NCBI GenBank assembly: GCA_013816485.1
Contig: JACDEI010000004.1
Location: forward strand, 62,001-126,000
Direction: 5' to 3'
Length of the DNA: 64,000 bases
Source: Planctomycetota bacterium
Lineage (GTDB): Bacteria; Planctomycetota; UBA11346
A model generated the notes under the pieces. That model made no database searches, was not told the origin of the DNA, and worked only from the letters and a program-made list of their open reading frames with translations. The position numbers were made by a program, and so were the translations under genes. Below, one piece after another: positions 1-8,831 of the stretch (position 1 is the stretch's first letter; each line of letters begins with the position of its first letter).

Positions 1-327
1 GATCAGATCGCACTCGGCCTGGCAGCGGCCGTCATTCCACAGGATCGCCGGACGCACGACCTGATCGTCGGCATCGAGCAGCGTCGCGCCGTGCATCTGA
101 CCACCGATGCCGATGCCCTCAATGACCTCGTTTGGCTGCTTGGCGATCACCGCTTTCACCGACGCGACCAGCCCCTTCCACCAATCGTGTGGATCCTGCT
201 CACTCCACAGCGGCTTCGGCGTGGAGAGCGGATACTCCGCAGTCGCGGCAGCGAGGATCTTCCCCTCGCGGGACACGAGAACGGTCTTGCAGCCAGAGGT
301 TCCGAGGTCGATGCCGAGGACGGCCAT
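1..327 (-). CDS. xylB: xylulokinase, N-terminal part (cut by window edge)
   Basis: The first 109 residues of a FGGY-family sugar kinase are visible before the window ends. The N-terminus carries the phosphate-binding segment GIDLGTSGCKTVLV. A downstream GIGIGGQMHGATLLD followed by RPAILWNDGR is typical of xylulokinase, which phosphorylates D-xylulose with ATP. The ATG at 325-327 begins directly at the conserved MAVLGIDLGT, so the start is secure. It lies downstream of ppa on the same strand, separated by a terminator, and near xylA, which makes xylulose from xylose. The two genes form a xylose pathway although xylA is on the other strand. The rest of the protein is outside the window, so activity cannot be judged. 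Confidence 0.9.
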   Translation of the reverse strand, partial: MAVLGIDLGTSGCKTVLVSREGKILAAATAEYPLSTPKPLWSEQDPHDWWKGLVASVKAVIAKQPNEVIEGIGIGGQMHGATLLDADDQVVRPAILWNDGRCQAECDLI

Positions 328-404
328 GGGATGATTCCTGAGCGTGGTGGATGGGCCGGTTGCCCTGACGAAACTGCTTCTGCAACGCGAAGTCAGGACG
401 ACAC

Positions 405-440
405 AAAAAAAAGAGACGGATGCAACCCTGCATCCGTCTC
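405..440 (-). terminator. Rho-independent terminator after ppa
   Basis: On the minus strand a perfect 12-bp stem (GAGACGGATGCA, 4-base loop) at 413-440 is followed by eight T residues (complement of the A run at 405-412). It lies about 60 bases past the ppa stop and before the xylB start, so xylB needs its own promoter or read-through. Confidence 0.9.
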
Positions 441-499
441 GTGTCGTGGCTTTGCGCCACGACGTATTGAGAAATCCGTGGTGCTAAACCGCGGAAAAC

Positions 500-1183
500 T
501 CAGTGCGTCGGCGGATTGGCCTGCGTGCTCTGTTTGGCGATCTTGACCGTCAGCGGATCTTTGTTCGCGCTCTTCGGTGCACGCGCGGCGAGCAGGCGTT
601 TGCCCTCCTTCGACTTGCGACCCTTGGTGGTGACGGCGTCCCAGCGGTCGATGAAGCCGGCGGTCAGATCCTTGTAGCGCTGGATCGAGTCGAGGATCAC
701 ACGGTGGGCGACCAAGCGGTCCTCCCAGCCGTAGGTGTCCGACTTCTTGCCTTCGAGGTCCTTGTAGATGTTGAAGAAGTAGTCGACCTCAGCGAGGTAG
801 TGGCTGGCGAGGTGCTGCAGGCCGTGCACTTCGCGCATGCGCGGATCGCTGACCGGCACCGCGAGGATCTTGTGATCAAGACCCTTGTCATCGCGCATGA
901 TCAGCACGCCGAGCGGACGCACTTCGATCAAGCAGCTGGTGAACGTCGGGTGTTCGACGATGACCACGACGTCGAGCGGATCGCCGTCTTCGGCGTGGGT
1001 CTGCGGGATAAAGCCGTAGGCACCGGGATAGTGGACCGGGCTGTAGAGCGTGCGGTCGAGGCGGAAGACGTTGAGTTCCTTGTCGTACTCGTATTTGTTC
1101 GACGAACCCTTGGGGATCTCGATCACCGCATTGATGATGTTTGGGACTTCGGGACCAGTCGGCAGTTCGAGATAATTCGTCAT
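500..1183 (-). CDS. ppa: inorganic pyrophosphatase (family I)
   Basis: A 227-residue soluble pyrophosphatase hydrolysing PPi to phosphate, which pulls biosynthetic reactions forward. Family I hallmarks are present: VIEIPKGSSNKYEYD near the start, then YPGAYGFIPQT and the metal-binding DGDPLDVVV. A C-terminal extension of about 40 residues, rich in Lys and Ala, goes beyond the usual ~175-residue bacterial core. The frame is open far upstream, but the ATG at 1181-1183 has an AGGA ribosome binding site at a suitable distance and matches the family start, so the upstream codons are not counted. It is divergent from xylA and ends in a strong terminator. Confidence 0.93.
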   Translation of the reverse strand: MTNYLELPTGPEVPNIINAVIEIPKGSSNKYEYDKELNVFRLDRTLYSPVHYPGAYGFIPQTHAEDGDPLDVVVIVEHPTFTSCLIEVRPLGVLIMRDDKGLDHKILAVPVSDPRMREVHGLQHLASHYLAEVDYFFNIYKDLEGKKSDTYGWEDRLVAHRVILDSIQRYKDLTAGFIDRWDAVTTKGRKSKEGKRLLAARAPKSANKDPLTVKIAKQSTQANPPTH

Positions 1184-1550
1184 GCATTCCTCAGCGTGGG
1201 CTGGGACCGTACTGAGGTCAGACCACCCCGCAACGCGACGCCAGGTTCGCCGCTGTGCGCATGCGTGGATCTGCAGCGCGGCTGTAGGTGGTCGCCTGCC
1301 AAGCGGGCTGGACCGGGCGGTCCCGGTATCGGATACAGATTTGTGCTCGGCCAACTGCCCAAACAACGCTGCGCCAACGACCTCCGGCGGGTTTGCCAGG
1401 TAGCCCTCAAGGCCACCAGGATGAGTCAACGCCAGTGAGTGAAATACGTAAAAACGCCTATATGAAAGCGGTTCCATAAAGTTCTTGGCAAACCCGGAAC
1501 GCTCCCTACACCCCCTCTCACCACCCTACCAGCCCACCGGCGGAGCACCC
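1184..1550. promoter_or_regulatory. ppa/xylA divergent intergenic region
   Basis: This 367-base gap holds no convincing gene. The xylA-proximal part (about 1430-1500) is clearly more AT-rich than its surroundings, as expected for a promoter. It contains two similarly oriented TGAAA-starting segments at 1440 and 1462, about two helical turns apart. Such spacing would suit an AraC-type activator like the one encoded just downstream of xylA, but the site assignment is inference. A GGAG ribosome binding site lies at 1541-1544. Confidence 0.4.
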
Positions 1551-2873
1551 ATGGCCCTGACCCCCTTCTTCAAAGATATCCCAAAGATCCGATACGAGGG
1601 TCCAGACAGCGACAATGCGTTCGCCTACAAGTGGTTCGACGCCAACAAGAAGGTTCTGGGCCGTCCGATGAAGGACTGGATGCGCAACGCGGTGTGCTAC
1701 TGGCACACCTTCCGCGGCACCGCGCTCGATATCTTCGGACCCGGCACCCTCGTCCGTCCTTGGGAAGACGGCACCAACTCGCTCGACATGGCGCTGAAGC
1801 GCACCGAAGTGGTGTTCGACTTCGTGACCAAACTCGGCGTCGAGTACTACTGCTTCCACGACCGCGACGCGTCGCCGGAAGGCTCGGACGTGAGCGAGAC
1901 CAACAGCAACCTGTGGGCGATCGCTGAGAAGCTGAAGTCGCTGCAGAAGGCCACCGGCGTGAAGCTGCTGTGGGGCACCGCGAACATGTTCAGCCATTCG
2001 CGCTACAGCCAAGGCGCTTCAACCAGCCCCAACGCCGACGTCTTCGCGCACTGCGCGAACTCGGTGAAGGAAATGCTGGATGTGAGCAAGTACCTGGGTG
2101 GTGAGAACTACGTCTTCTGGGGTGGCCGCGAAGGCTACAACACGCTGCTCAACACCGATATGGGCCGCGAAGCTGACCACGCCGCGAAGTTCTTCCACAT
2201 GGCAGTCGATTACGCCAAGAAGATCCGCTTCAAGGGCCAGTTCCTGATCGAGCCGAAAGCCTGCGAACCGACCAAGCACCAGTACGACTTCGACGCGGCG
2301 ACCGTGCTCGGCTTCCTGCGCAAGTACGGCCTGGAAAAACATTTCAAACTCAACATCGAACAGAACCACGCGACCCTCGCGGGCCACGATTTCTGCCACG
2401 AACTCGCGGTGTGCAACGCCAACGGCGCGCTCGGCTCGATCGACTCGAACCGCGGCGACGTGATGAATGGGTGGGACACCGACCAGTTCCCCAACGACTA
2501 CCGTGAATGCGCCCAGGCCTGGACCCTCATCCTGGCCAACCAGGATGGCATGGGCACCGGCGGCTTGAACTACGACGCCAAGGTCCGTCGCGACAGCTAC
2601 GACGTGGAAGACATGTTCTACGCCCACATCTGCGGTATCGACACCTGGGCACGCGGCCTGCGTATCGCTGAACAGGTGATCAAGAGCGGCAAGATCGATA
2701 AGTTCGTCGCCAAGCGCTACAGCAGCTACGACAAGGGCATCGGCAAGAGCATCGAAAGCGGTAAGGCGACCTTCGAATCACTGCAGAAGTACATCGTGGG
2801 CAAGGGTGAGGCGGACCAGAACGCCTCCGCGCGCCAGGAATACCTGGAGAATCTCTTCAACGGATATTGCTGA
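1551..2873 (+). CDS. xylA: xylose isomerase
   Basis: A 440-residue enzyme, the usual length for class II xylose isomerases, interconverting D-xylose and D-xylulose with divalent metals. Catalytic and metal-binding signatures are visible: FHDRDASPEG with the active-site His-Asp, VFWGGREGYNTL, and IEPKACEPTKHQYDFD with its metal-binding Glu and catalytic Lys. The chosen ATG at 1551 follows GGAG by 6 bases and gives the family-typical N-terminus (FFKDIPKIRYEGPDS). The AraC-type gene downstream and the xylulokinase at the left edge complete a xylose locus. Palindromes right after the stop probably end transcription. Confidence 0.96.
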   Translation: MALTPFFKDIPKIRYEGPDSDNAFAYKWFDANKKVLGRPMKDWMRNAVCYWHTFRGTALDIFGPGTLVRPWEDGTNSLDMALKRTEVVFDFVTKLGVEYYCFHDRDASPEGSDVSETNSNLWAIAEKLKSLQKATGVKLLWGTANMFSHSRYSQGASTSPNADVFAHCANSVKEMLDVSKYLGGENYVFWGGREGYNTLLNTDMGREADHAAKFFHMAVDYAKKIRFKGQFLIEPKACEPTKHQYDFDAATVLGFLRKYGLEKHFKLNIEQNHATLAGHDFCHELAVCNANGALGSIDSNRGDVMNGWDTDQFPNDYRECAQAWTLILANQDGMGTGGLNYDAKVRRDSYDVEDMFYAHICGIDTWARGLRIAEQVIKSGKIDKFVAKRYSSYDKGIGKSIESGKATFESLQKYIVGKGEADQNASARQEYLENLFNGYC

Positions 2874-2909
2874 GCCAGCGCTGGCTCAGCGCTGTGCCAG
2901 CGCTGAGCC
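2869..2909 (+). terminator. overlapping palindromes after xylA
   Basis: Two overlapping stems start at the xylA stop codon. One is a perfect 22-base palindrome at 2869-2890 (GCTGAGCCAGC and its complement). The other is a perfect 11-bp stem with a 5-base loop at 2883-2909. They compete for the same bases. No T-tract follows, so this could be a Rho-dependent pause, an mRNA-stabilising hairpin or an operator. Confidence 0.5.
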
Positions 2910-2984
2910 CGTCATGCCCAGCAGCGGCGGAACACGCGCCGCCGCTGCTGCGGATGAACCCGACTACGCGTGTGGGGATCGGTC

Positions 2985-3833
2985 ATGCTGATGTCCGCCA
3001 TTCCACCTGTTTTCTCGTCGTCCACCGGTGGCACCGCCTTGGTCCCCCGTGACGTCCACTGCCGCCTGCTCTACACCGGCTTCACCACGGTGACGCCGGA
3101 CTCGTGGAACCACTCGCTGTGCAATCCTTATTGGCGGCTGTACCAGAATCTCGACGACGGTGCTTCGGTGCTGACGCCGGAGGGCGAGTACCAGTTGCCG
3201 GCGCAACGGCTCGCGCTGATCCCGGCATGGGGGCGTTTCACCAGCCGCACCATCCGTCCGGTGCGTCATTTCTACATCCATTTCGATCCCCAGGGCCTCT
3301 CCGGCGACTGGGAGCGCGAACACTTCACCAAGCCAGTGATCCTGCCAGAGGACGCCACACACGAAGCTGCCGCCATGCGCCTGCACCAACGCCAGGAACA
3401 GTCCCTGTTGTGGCGCACGCGCATCCAGACCCTGGTGCTGGAATCCCTCGCCAATGCCCTGGAACTGCTGCCCGCCGGCGTGCTCGAACGTTTCGACCAG
3501 CAGGTCGCCGGTCGGGATCCGGTCGCTCCGGCGCTGCGTCACATCGAAGGCAACCTGCACGACAAGCTGCCGATCCCGCAATTGGCCAAGCTCTGCAATC
3601 TCAGCGTCGATCATTTCAGCCGGGTGTTCCGCCAACTGCTCGGCCAGACGCCGACACGGTTCATCCAGGAACGTCGCGTGGCCGTCGCCGCTGAGCGCCT
3701 GATCGGCTCCGACGACGACATCACTCAGATCGCTGCCGACACCGGCTTCGCCAATCGCTACCATTTCACCCGCGTGTTCGCCCAACGCATGGGCGTGCCG
3801 CCGGCGACCTACCGGCGCACCGGGCGAGTCTGA
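2985..3833 (+). CDS. AraC-family transcriptional regulator (xylose-type)
   Basis: About 282 residues. The C-terminal ~100 residues form the double helix-turn-helix of AraC/XylS proteins, with the first helix region LPIPQLAKLCNLSVDHFSRVFR and the closing ITQIAADTGFANRYHFTRVF. The N-terminal part resembles a cupin-like ligand-binding domain with alternating short strands. Position 111 bases after xylA suggests it senses a sugar and activates xylA. That role is inferred from context only. Start choice is uncertain: GTG at 2970 and ATGs at 2985 and 2991 share the frame, and none has a strong ribosome binding site. Confidence 0.85.
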   Translation: MLMSAIPPVFSSSTGGTALVPRDVHCRLLYTGFTTVTPDSWNHSLCNPYWRLYQNLDDGASVLTPEGEYQLPAQRLALIPAWGRFTSRTIRPVRHFYIHFDPQGLSGDWEREHFTKPVILPEDATHEAAAMRLHQRQEQSLLWRTRIQTLVLESLANALELLPAGVLERFDQQVAGRDPVAPALRHIEGNLHDKLPIPQLAKLCNLSVDHFSRVFRQLLGQTPTRFIQERRVAVAAERLIGSDDDITQIAADTGFANRYHFTRVFAQRMGVPPATYRRTGRV

Positions 3834-3837
3834 ACCG

Positions 3838-4821
3838 TCAACGCCCTGGCAACGTAGGCGGGCGGATCATCAGCCCATCCACCAGCGTCGCCATCGCAGC
3901 ATTATCAAGCGCACGCACCAAGTAGACCTGACGGCGCTGCGGCACGGCCTGCCAAGTATTCGTGCCATCCGCTGCCACCAGGTTGGAACCAACAACTTCC
4001 GTCCAATAAGTCACGTCATGGTGAACCCGACCACGCACCGCGTGCAGGATGGTGAGCTGATCCCAGCTCGGTCGCCCTTTCTTGAGCGACTCGTAGGCGA
4101 TTTCGTAGCAGCGCCGCATCGGGCTCTGCGGTGCATCCACGTAGACCTTGCCGGTGATGACCGCGCCACCGAGTTCAAAACCGCCGAAGACCATCGGCAC
4201 CGTAGCATCGGGCCAGTGCTCGTTGACGTAGCGCGCCGCGTCGGCGGAACCGCCAAACGAGAGGTTGTACTCCTTGCCACTCGGATACTTCCCGCCCATG
4301 AGCGAGAGCAGACGGACCTTATCTTGCACCAGCGCGAGGCCGTCACGCGCATCGATCGCATCCCCAGGGCTGCGTAGCAGGCTGTCGAGGTTGGTGAGGA
4401 AACCGATGCTGGCGATGGTGACGCTGTGATCCGGTGCGGCAGCGAGCAACTGGCGATAAACCCGCAGCGCGTCCGGTCGCTGCTCATCGATCAGGCCGTC
4501 GTGCGGGAACTCCTCGAAGATCGCCCGCGAATAACTCGATGCTTTGCGCGGCGTGGTGCCCGCCGGGCGTTTGCATACGCCGATTGGCAGCGATGCGCGT
4601 CCGTAATGACGGTTGATCGCCGCCACCACCACGCTGTGTTTGCCGTGGGTATCCTGGCCATTCAGCACAAAACCGAGGATCTTCACCTCGCCCGCGTCGG
4701 CGAGCGCATGCAGCATCGCCAAGGCGCCGGCATCATCGCAGTCGGTGAGCATGTCGGTGTCGACAATGACCGACGGCGGGTCGGCCGCCCACGTCAGGCC
4801 GGTGAATGCGATGAGCAACAA
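3838..4821 (-). CDS. secreted nucleoside hydrolase-like protein
   Basis: About 327 residues of the inosine-uridine nucleoside hydrolase fold, which cleaves the N-glycosidic bond of ribonucleosides. The metal-binding aspartate cluster appears as VDTDMLTDCDDAGAL. Catalytic-domain features such as SIGFLTNL and LLSLMGGKYP follow. A hydrophobic leader ending in TGLTWAA suggests export. No ATG is available: the likely start is TTG at 4821, downstream of the preceding gene's stop by about 20 bases, consistent with translational coupling in the rpoN group. Substrate is unknown. A paralogue with the same aspartate cluster lies at 21077-22090. Confidence 0.8.
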   Translation of the reverse strand: MLLIAFTGLTWAADPPSVIVDTDMLTDCDDAGALAMLHALADAGEVKILGFVLNGQDTHGKHSVVVAAINRHYGRASLPIGVCKRPAGTTPRKASSYSRAIFEEFPHDGLIDEQRPDALRVYRQLLAAAPDHSVTIASIGFLTNLDSLLRSPGDAIDARDGLALVQDKVRLLSLMGGKYPSGKEYNLSFGGSADAARYVNEHWPDATVPMVFGGFELGGAVITGKVYVDAPQSPMRRCYEIAYESLKKGRPSWDQLTILHAVRGRVHHDVTYWTEVVGSNLVAADGTNTWQAVPQRRQVYLVRALDNAAMATLVDGLMIRPPTLPGR

Positions 4822-4841
4822 GCAACGCAGCGGGAACCGTA

Positions 4842-5558
4842 TCAGAGGTTGCCTTCGACCAGACTCAGGGCAGTGAACATCAGGCGACGGTACTCCTCGC
4901 GCTGGGTGTCGGCGGAGACTTCTTTTTCCACTTCGCCGGAATTGCTCGGATGGGTGGGATCGTCATCGCGTGAGCTGACCTCTTTCGCCGGTGAGATGGC
5001 GAAGCTGTCCGGCGACCAGTTGCCCGCCATGATGCCACTCAGCCGCGCGCGCCGAGCATCGATGTGCAGGATGCCATCCTTGTCGTAGTAGGCCTGTCCA
5101 CGGTAGGCCACCACCACCTGTCCACGCGCGAGGGTGATCGGACCACGCAGCGTCGGGATCTGTTCGGGCATGGTTGTCAGCGTCACGATCCAGCAGGGCT
5201 TGAGCAGGCCGGCGCTGGTATCGATCGCCACCAGTGTGCGGTAGCGGTCCCAGCGCAGGATCAGCGCACCGGGTTTCGCCGGGGCATGCGGCGCAGCGAT
5301 CGGCGGTGGCTCGACCGTTTCTCCGACCTCTTCCAAGTCTTCGATGCCGTTGCCCAGGATCAGCGCTTCCGGAATGATGATCACCTCCGGCGGTACGTCC
5401 TCATTGATTGGCGGCGGCACCACCACCGGCGGCACCAGCCCAGGGAAAGGCACCACATCCTCGGCGGGCAGTGCCAGCACTGCCAGTACGACCAGCATGA
5501 CGCGCCCCCACCGGATGAACCGGATAGAGGCGGCATGGTCGGGCCGGTGGTGGTGCAT
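4842..5558 (-). CDS. hypothetical exported or membrane-anchored protein
   Basis: I do not recognise this 238-residue protein. It has a hydrophobic segment near residues 20-31 (MLVVLAVLAL) that could be a signal peptide or anchor; an internal ATG near 5498 would start just before it. A Pro/Val-rich linker (PPVVVPPPINEDVPP) follows, then a C-terminal domain of about 130 residues with alternating beta-like stretches (GALILRWDRYRTLVAI, QVVVAYRGQAYYDKDG). It starts 5 bases after the rpoN stop and ends about 20 bases before the nucleoside hydrolase, so the three are probably cotranscribed. Confidence 0.65.
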   Translation of the reverse strand: MHHHRPDHAASIRFIRWGRVMLVVLAVLALPAEDVVPFPGLVPPVVVPPPINEDVPPEVIIIPEALILGNGIEDLEEVGETVEPPPIAAPHAPAKPGALILRWDRYRTLVAIDTSAGLLKPCWIVTLTTMPEQIPTLRGPITLARGQVVVAYRGQAYYDKDGILHIDARRARLSGIMAGNWSPDSFAISPAKEVSSRDDDPTHPSNSGEVEKEVSADTQREEYRRLMFTALSLVEGNL

Positions 5559-5563
5559 GGGGG

Positions 5564-7003
5564 TCAGAAGGTGCGGCGTTGCCGGGTCGAAGGGATGCCG
5601 TCGGCGATGCGGTACTTGGTCACTGTGCGTCGGCTGATGTCCAGGCCTTCCTTGTCCAGCTTGTCGGCGATCTCCTGGTCAGACAACGGATTCCTGGGGT
5701 CCTCTGTCTGGATGAGCTTCTGGATCTTGAGTTTGACCGACTTGGAGCTCTCGGCCTCGCTGCCGTCCTGATTGGCGATGCCGCCACTAAAGAAGTTCGC
5801 CAGCGGGATGATGCCGCTGGGAGTCTGGATGTATTTGTCCTTCACCGCGCGGCTGACGGTCGCGACGTGCATGCCGATCTTGTCGGCAATGTCCTGGCGC
5901 ATGAGCGGACGCAGGTGTTCGACGCCGTGTTCCAGGAAGGCGGTCTGATGCTTGATGATCTCGCTAACGATGCGCAGCAGGGTGCGCCGACGCTGGGAAA
6001 TCGCGTCGATGATGAAGCGCGCGCCGGCGATCTTCTCCTTGAGGTAGGATTTCTCCTTCTGATCGGCACTCTTCTCGTAGAGGTCGAAGTAGGATTCGCT
6101 GACCGTGACCTTCGGCAGGTGGCCGTCCGGCACGCTGACAATCCATTCGTCGTGTTCGTTGCGCTCCACCACTACATCCGGCACGACATACTGGCTCGCA
6201 CCCCGTGCAAACGGCAGGCCGGGCTTGGGGTCGAGGCGGGCGATGACATCGACTCCCTCCTTCACCCGCTCGACATCCACCCCGAGCGCCTGGGCGATGA
6301 CCGGCAGGCGGTTCTTCAGCGCGTTGTCGAGGTGTTCGCGGATGAGCGCCATCTCGAAGGTGTTGTCTCCTGGTTCGCGTTGCAGCTGCAGGAGCAGGGA
6401 ATCCTTGAGATCGCGCGCGCCGATGCCGGCCGGATCGCAGCGCCGGACGAACTCCCAGGCCTGCTCGGCGGCGTCGAGCTGCTCCTCCTTGAACAGTTCG
6501 ATCAGTGGTTGTTCCAAGTAGCCGCGCGGTGAGAGCTGCCAGCAGATGTCCTGGACCAGGCTACGCACCTCATCGCTCATCTCGGTGAAGCGCAGTTGCT
6601 CGATCAGGTGTTCGGCAAGCGATGGGGCCTTGTCGGGAGCGGCCTCCAGGGCGGCCATCTTGTCGGGGCGGTCCTCATCCGGCAGTCCGCTGCTGGTGCG
6701 TGGTTTGAACAGCCAGTCCTGGTCATTATCGCTCATGCGGTCGCTGATGTGGCTCTCAACCGTCTCGGCCGGGCCGTCGAAGCCGCGATCGGGTTCGGCC
6801 AAGCCATCGGGGACTTCGTTGGTATCGGGCCCCTCCTGATCCATCACTTCCAGGACCGGATTGCTCTCGACCTCGTTCATCAGCCGTTCTTCGAGGGCCA
6901 ACTGCGGCAGCAGCAGGATCTCGATCGACTGGATCATCTGCGGAGTGAGCTTGAGCTTCTGCTCCATCCGCAAATTGAGGTTTTGACGCATCTGGAGGGC
7001 CAT
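5564..7003 (-). CDS. rpoN: RNA polymerase sigma-54 factor
   Basis: About 479 residues with all three sigma-54 regions. A Gln/Leu-rich activator-interacting N-terminus (MRQNLNLRMEQKLKLTPQMI) is followed by an acidic linker, then the core-binding domain. The C-terminal RpoN box region reads ISRRTVTKYRIADGIPSTRQ. It directs polymerase to -24/-12 promoters and needs an AAA+ activator; one is encoded at 11350-12765. ATG at 7003 is preferred over GTG at 7009 because an AGGA lies 9 bases before the ATG but only 3 before the GTG. First gene of a three-gene minus-strand group. Confidence 0.95.
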   Translation of the reverse strand: MALQMRQNLNLRMEQKLKLTPQMIQSIEILLLPQLALEERLMNEVESNPVLEVMDQEGPDTNEVPDGLAEPDRGFDGPAETVESHISDRMSDNDQDWLFKPRTSSGLPDEDRPDKMAALEAAPDKAPSLAEHLIEQLRFTEMSDEVRSLVQDICWQLSPRGYLEQPLIELFKEEQLDAAEQAWEFVRRCDPAGIGARDLKDSLLLQLQREPGDNTFEMALIREHLDNALKNRLPVIAQALGVDVERVKEGVDVIARLDPKPGLPFARGASQYVVPDVVVERNEHDEWIVSVPDGHLPKVTVSESYFDLYEKSADQKEKSYLKEKIAGARFIIDAISQRRRTLLRIVSEIIKHQTAFLEHGVEHLRPLMRQDIADKIGMHVATVSRAVKDKYIQTPSGIIPLANFFSGGIANQDGSEAESSKSVKLKIQKLIQTEDPRNPLSDQEIADKLDKEGLDISRRTVTKYRIADGIPSTRQRRTF

Positions 7004-7277
7004 CGGCACTCGTCCTCATAGTGGTCTGAAGGCCGCTGATGATCGGCGGCCGGACCGGCATAAGCAAATCTTACGCCAATCCTTGGCATGACGCAAGACA
7101 CCCAAGCCGAAGCTGATGCATCACCTGCTCGGCTAGGGGTCTTGCCCGCAACCAGAATCTGACGATCCAGCGAGACACGGACCGTCGACAGGACCGGTCG
7201 CATGTTGAACCCTTCTGCGACACAGCTACTTGTGTCGCCTGCCACTTCGCCTGCGCAGTCATATGAGGATCCTGTCG

Positions 7278-8804
7278 ATGAGCACTCCGATCGAACCAGC
7301 GTCGCTTAGCGATCAGTTCGAGTCCATGGCAGAGCTCGTGACGGTGAACGGCTGGGTCGATCGTTCCAAACTTGAGGCGGCTCGGGCGGATTTGATCAAA
7401 AACGGCAAGCAGGCGGTCCTTAGCGACAAGCGCGCGATGGGACGTTACCTGGTGGAGCGGCATCTCCTGACCAGCGAGCAGATGACCGAACTGGATGTGA
7501 TCGTCCAGCAGCAGGCCAACTTCCCAACCTACCACCTGCTCAAGAAGCTCGGCGCCGGGGGCATGGGCACGGTGTTCCTGGCCAAACAGGCGGGCACCGA
7601 CCAGATCCTGGCGATCAAGACCATCATCTCACGCTTGAAGGAGGACCCTGACTTCGTCGATCGCTTTCACCGCGAGAGCAAGGTGCTGGCCGGCCTTGAT
7701 CATCCGCACATCGCCAAGGTGATCGAAAGCGGTGACAGCGGCAACACCTGCTTCATGGCAATGGAGTATGTTGAAGGACCGAACCTCGCGACGCTGCTCA
7801 AGGATCACAAGGTCCTGCCGGAACGTTACGTGCTGCGCGTCATCCGGCAGGTGGCAGAAGGTCTGGCCTACGTCTATGCCGAGGCCGAACTGGTCCACCG
7901 CGACATCAAGCCGGAAAACATTCTGATCAGCCGCAGCTCCGGGGTAACCGATCCCTTCCCGGCGGATGACGCTGCCAAACTCATCGACTTCGGCCTGGTC
8001 AAGCCGGTCGATGACGACGAACACCTGACCCAGACCGGCATGACCATCGGCACACCGCTGTACATGTCGCCGGAACAGATCCGCGGGGAACGCATCGACT
8101 GCCGCAGCGACATCTATGGCCTGGGTGCAACGATGTACCACCTGCTGACCGGCACCACGCCCTTCGTCGGCACCAGCCCCGGCGCGATCATGAGCGCGCA
8201 CCTCACCCAACCGGTGCCGGATCCGGCACAACGTGTTCCCGGTCTCACCGCCAAGACCAGGGACCTGGTGATGATGGCGATGGCCAAACACCAGGAGCAG
8301 CGCTTCCTCACCTTTGAAGCGTTCCTCAAAGCCATCAGCGCGGCGCTCAGCGAGTTGGGCGAACAAAACGACGCCTCTCCACGGCTGTTGCGCAAACCGC
8401 TGGTGCTCAAGCCACCGACCGCCAAACCACCGCCCAAGCCCGGCAGCCAGCGCTTCGATCAGGCGAACACCGAACACGGACAGTTGGCCAACACCACCGA
8501 TCGCATCCTCAACAAGTTCCGCAAGAAGAACGATAGCGAGGGAGTACTCGACGGCTCGAAAGTGGTAATGACCCCGGCCATGGGGGGCGTGGTATCTCCC
8601 GCGACGCCAGTCCAAAACCAATCGGTGGCTCCCGCGTCACCCGCGACCCAGCGCATGGAACTGCCAGCCAAGTCGGTGGCACGCGCCAGCCAGCGCAGCA
8701 AGGTCTTCGATGAGGACCCCAACGAGTCGCACGGCACGGGAATGCTGCCCTGGCTGGTCCTGGCGGCGGCGGTCGCGGCACTGGTGATCTGGTTCCTGCT
8801 GTAA
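7278..8804 (+). CDS. Ser/Thr protein kinase, C-terminal membrane anchor
   Basis: About 508 residues. Residues 20-75 form a small helical domain (VNGWVDRSKLEAAR..., MGRYLVERHLLTSEQMTEL) resembling the N-terminal domains found before GspE-type and other signalling proteins. The Hanks kinase domain follows: glycine loop LGAGGMGTVF, ATP-binding Lys in LAIKT, catalytic HRDIKPEN, DFG, and TPLYMSPEQ in the activation segment. After a Pro/Ser/Thr-rich linker, the last ~20 residues (GMLPWLVLAAAVAALVIWFLL region) make one membrane helix with no external domain, so the kinase is tail-anchored and faces the cytoplasm. ATG 7278 follows GAGGA by 8 bases. Divergent from rpoN. Confidence 0.9.
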   Translation: MSTPIEPASLSDQFESMAELVTVNGWVDRSKLEAARADLIKNGKQAVLSDKRAMGRYLVERHLLTSEQMTELDVIVQQQANFPTYHLLKKLGAGGMGTVFLAKQAGTDQILAIKTIISRLKEDPDFVDRFHRESKVLAGLDHPHIAKVIESGDSGNTCFMAMEYVEGPNLATLLKDHKVLPERYVLRVIRQVAEGLAYVYAEAELVHRDIKPENILISRSSGVTDPFPADDAAKLIDFGLVKPVDDDEHLTQTGMTIGTPLYMSPEQIRGERIDCRSDIYGLGATMYHLLTGTTPFVGTSPGAIMSAHLTQPVPDPAQRVPGLTAKTRDLVMMAMAKHQEQRFLTFEAFLKAISAALSELGEQNDASPRLLRKPLVLKPPTAKPPPKPGSQRFDQANTEHGQLANTTDRILNKFRKKNDSEGVLDGSKVVMTPAMGGVVSPATPVQNQSVAPASPATQRMELPAKSVARASQRSKVFDEDPNESHGTGMLPWLVLAAAVAALVIWFLL

Positions 8805-8831
8805 GCGGGACCTGCGCCCCAACCTGACTTC

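Noticed and set aside
1184..1477. N-terminal extension of the pyrophosphatase (about 98 codons)
   Set aside because: No similarity to the family, covers the promoter region, and a later ATG has a proper ribosome binding site.
2019..2627. Minus-strand reading frame inside xylA
   Set aside because: Shadow of the conserved xylA codons on the other strand.
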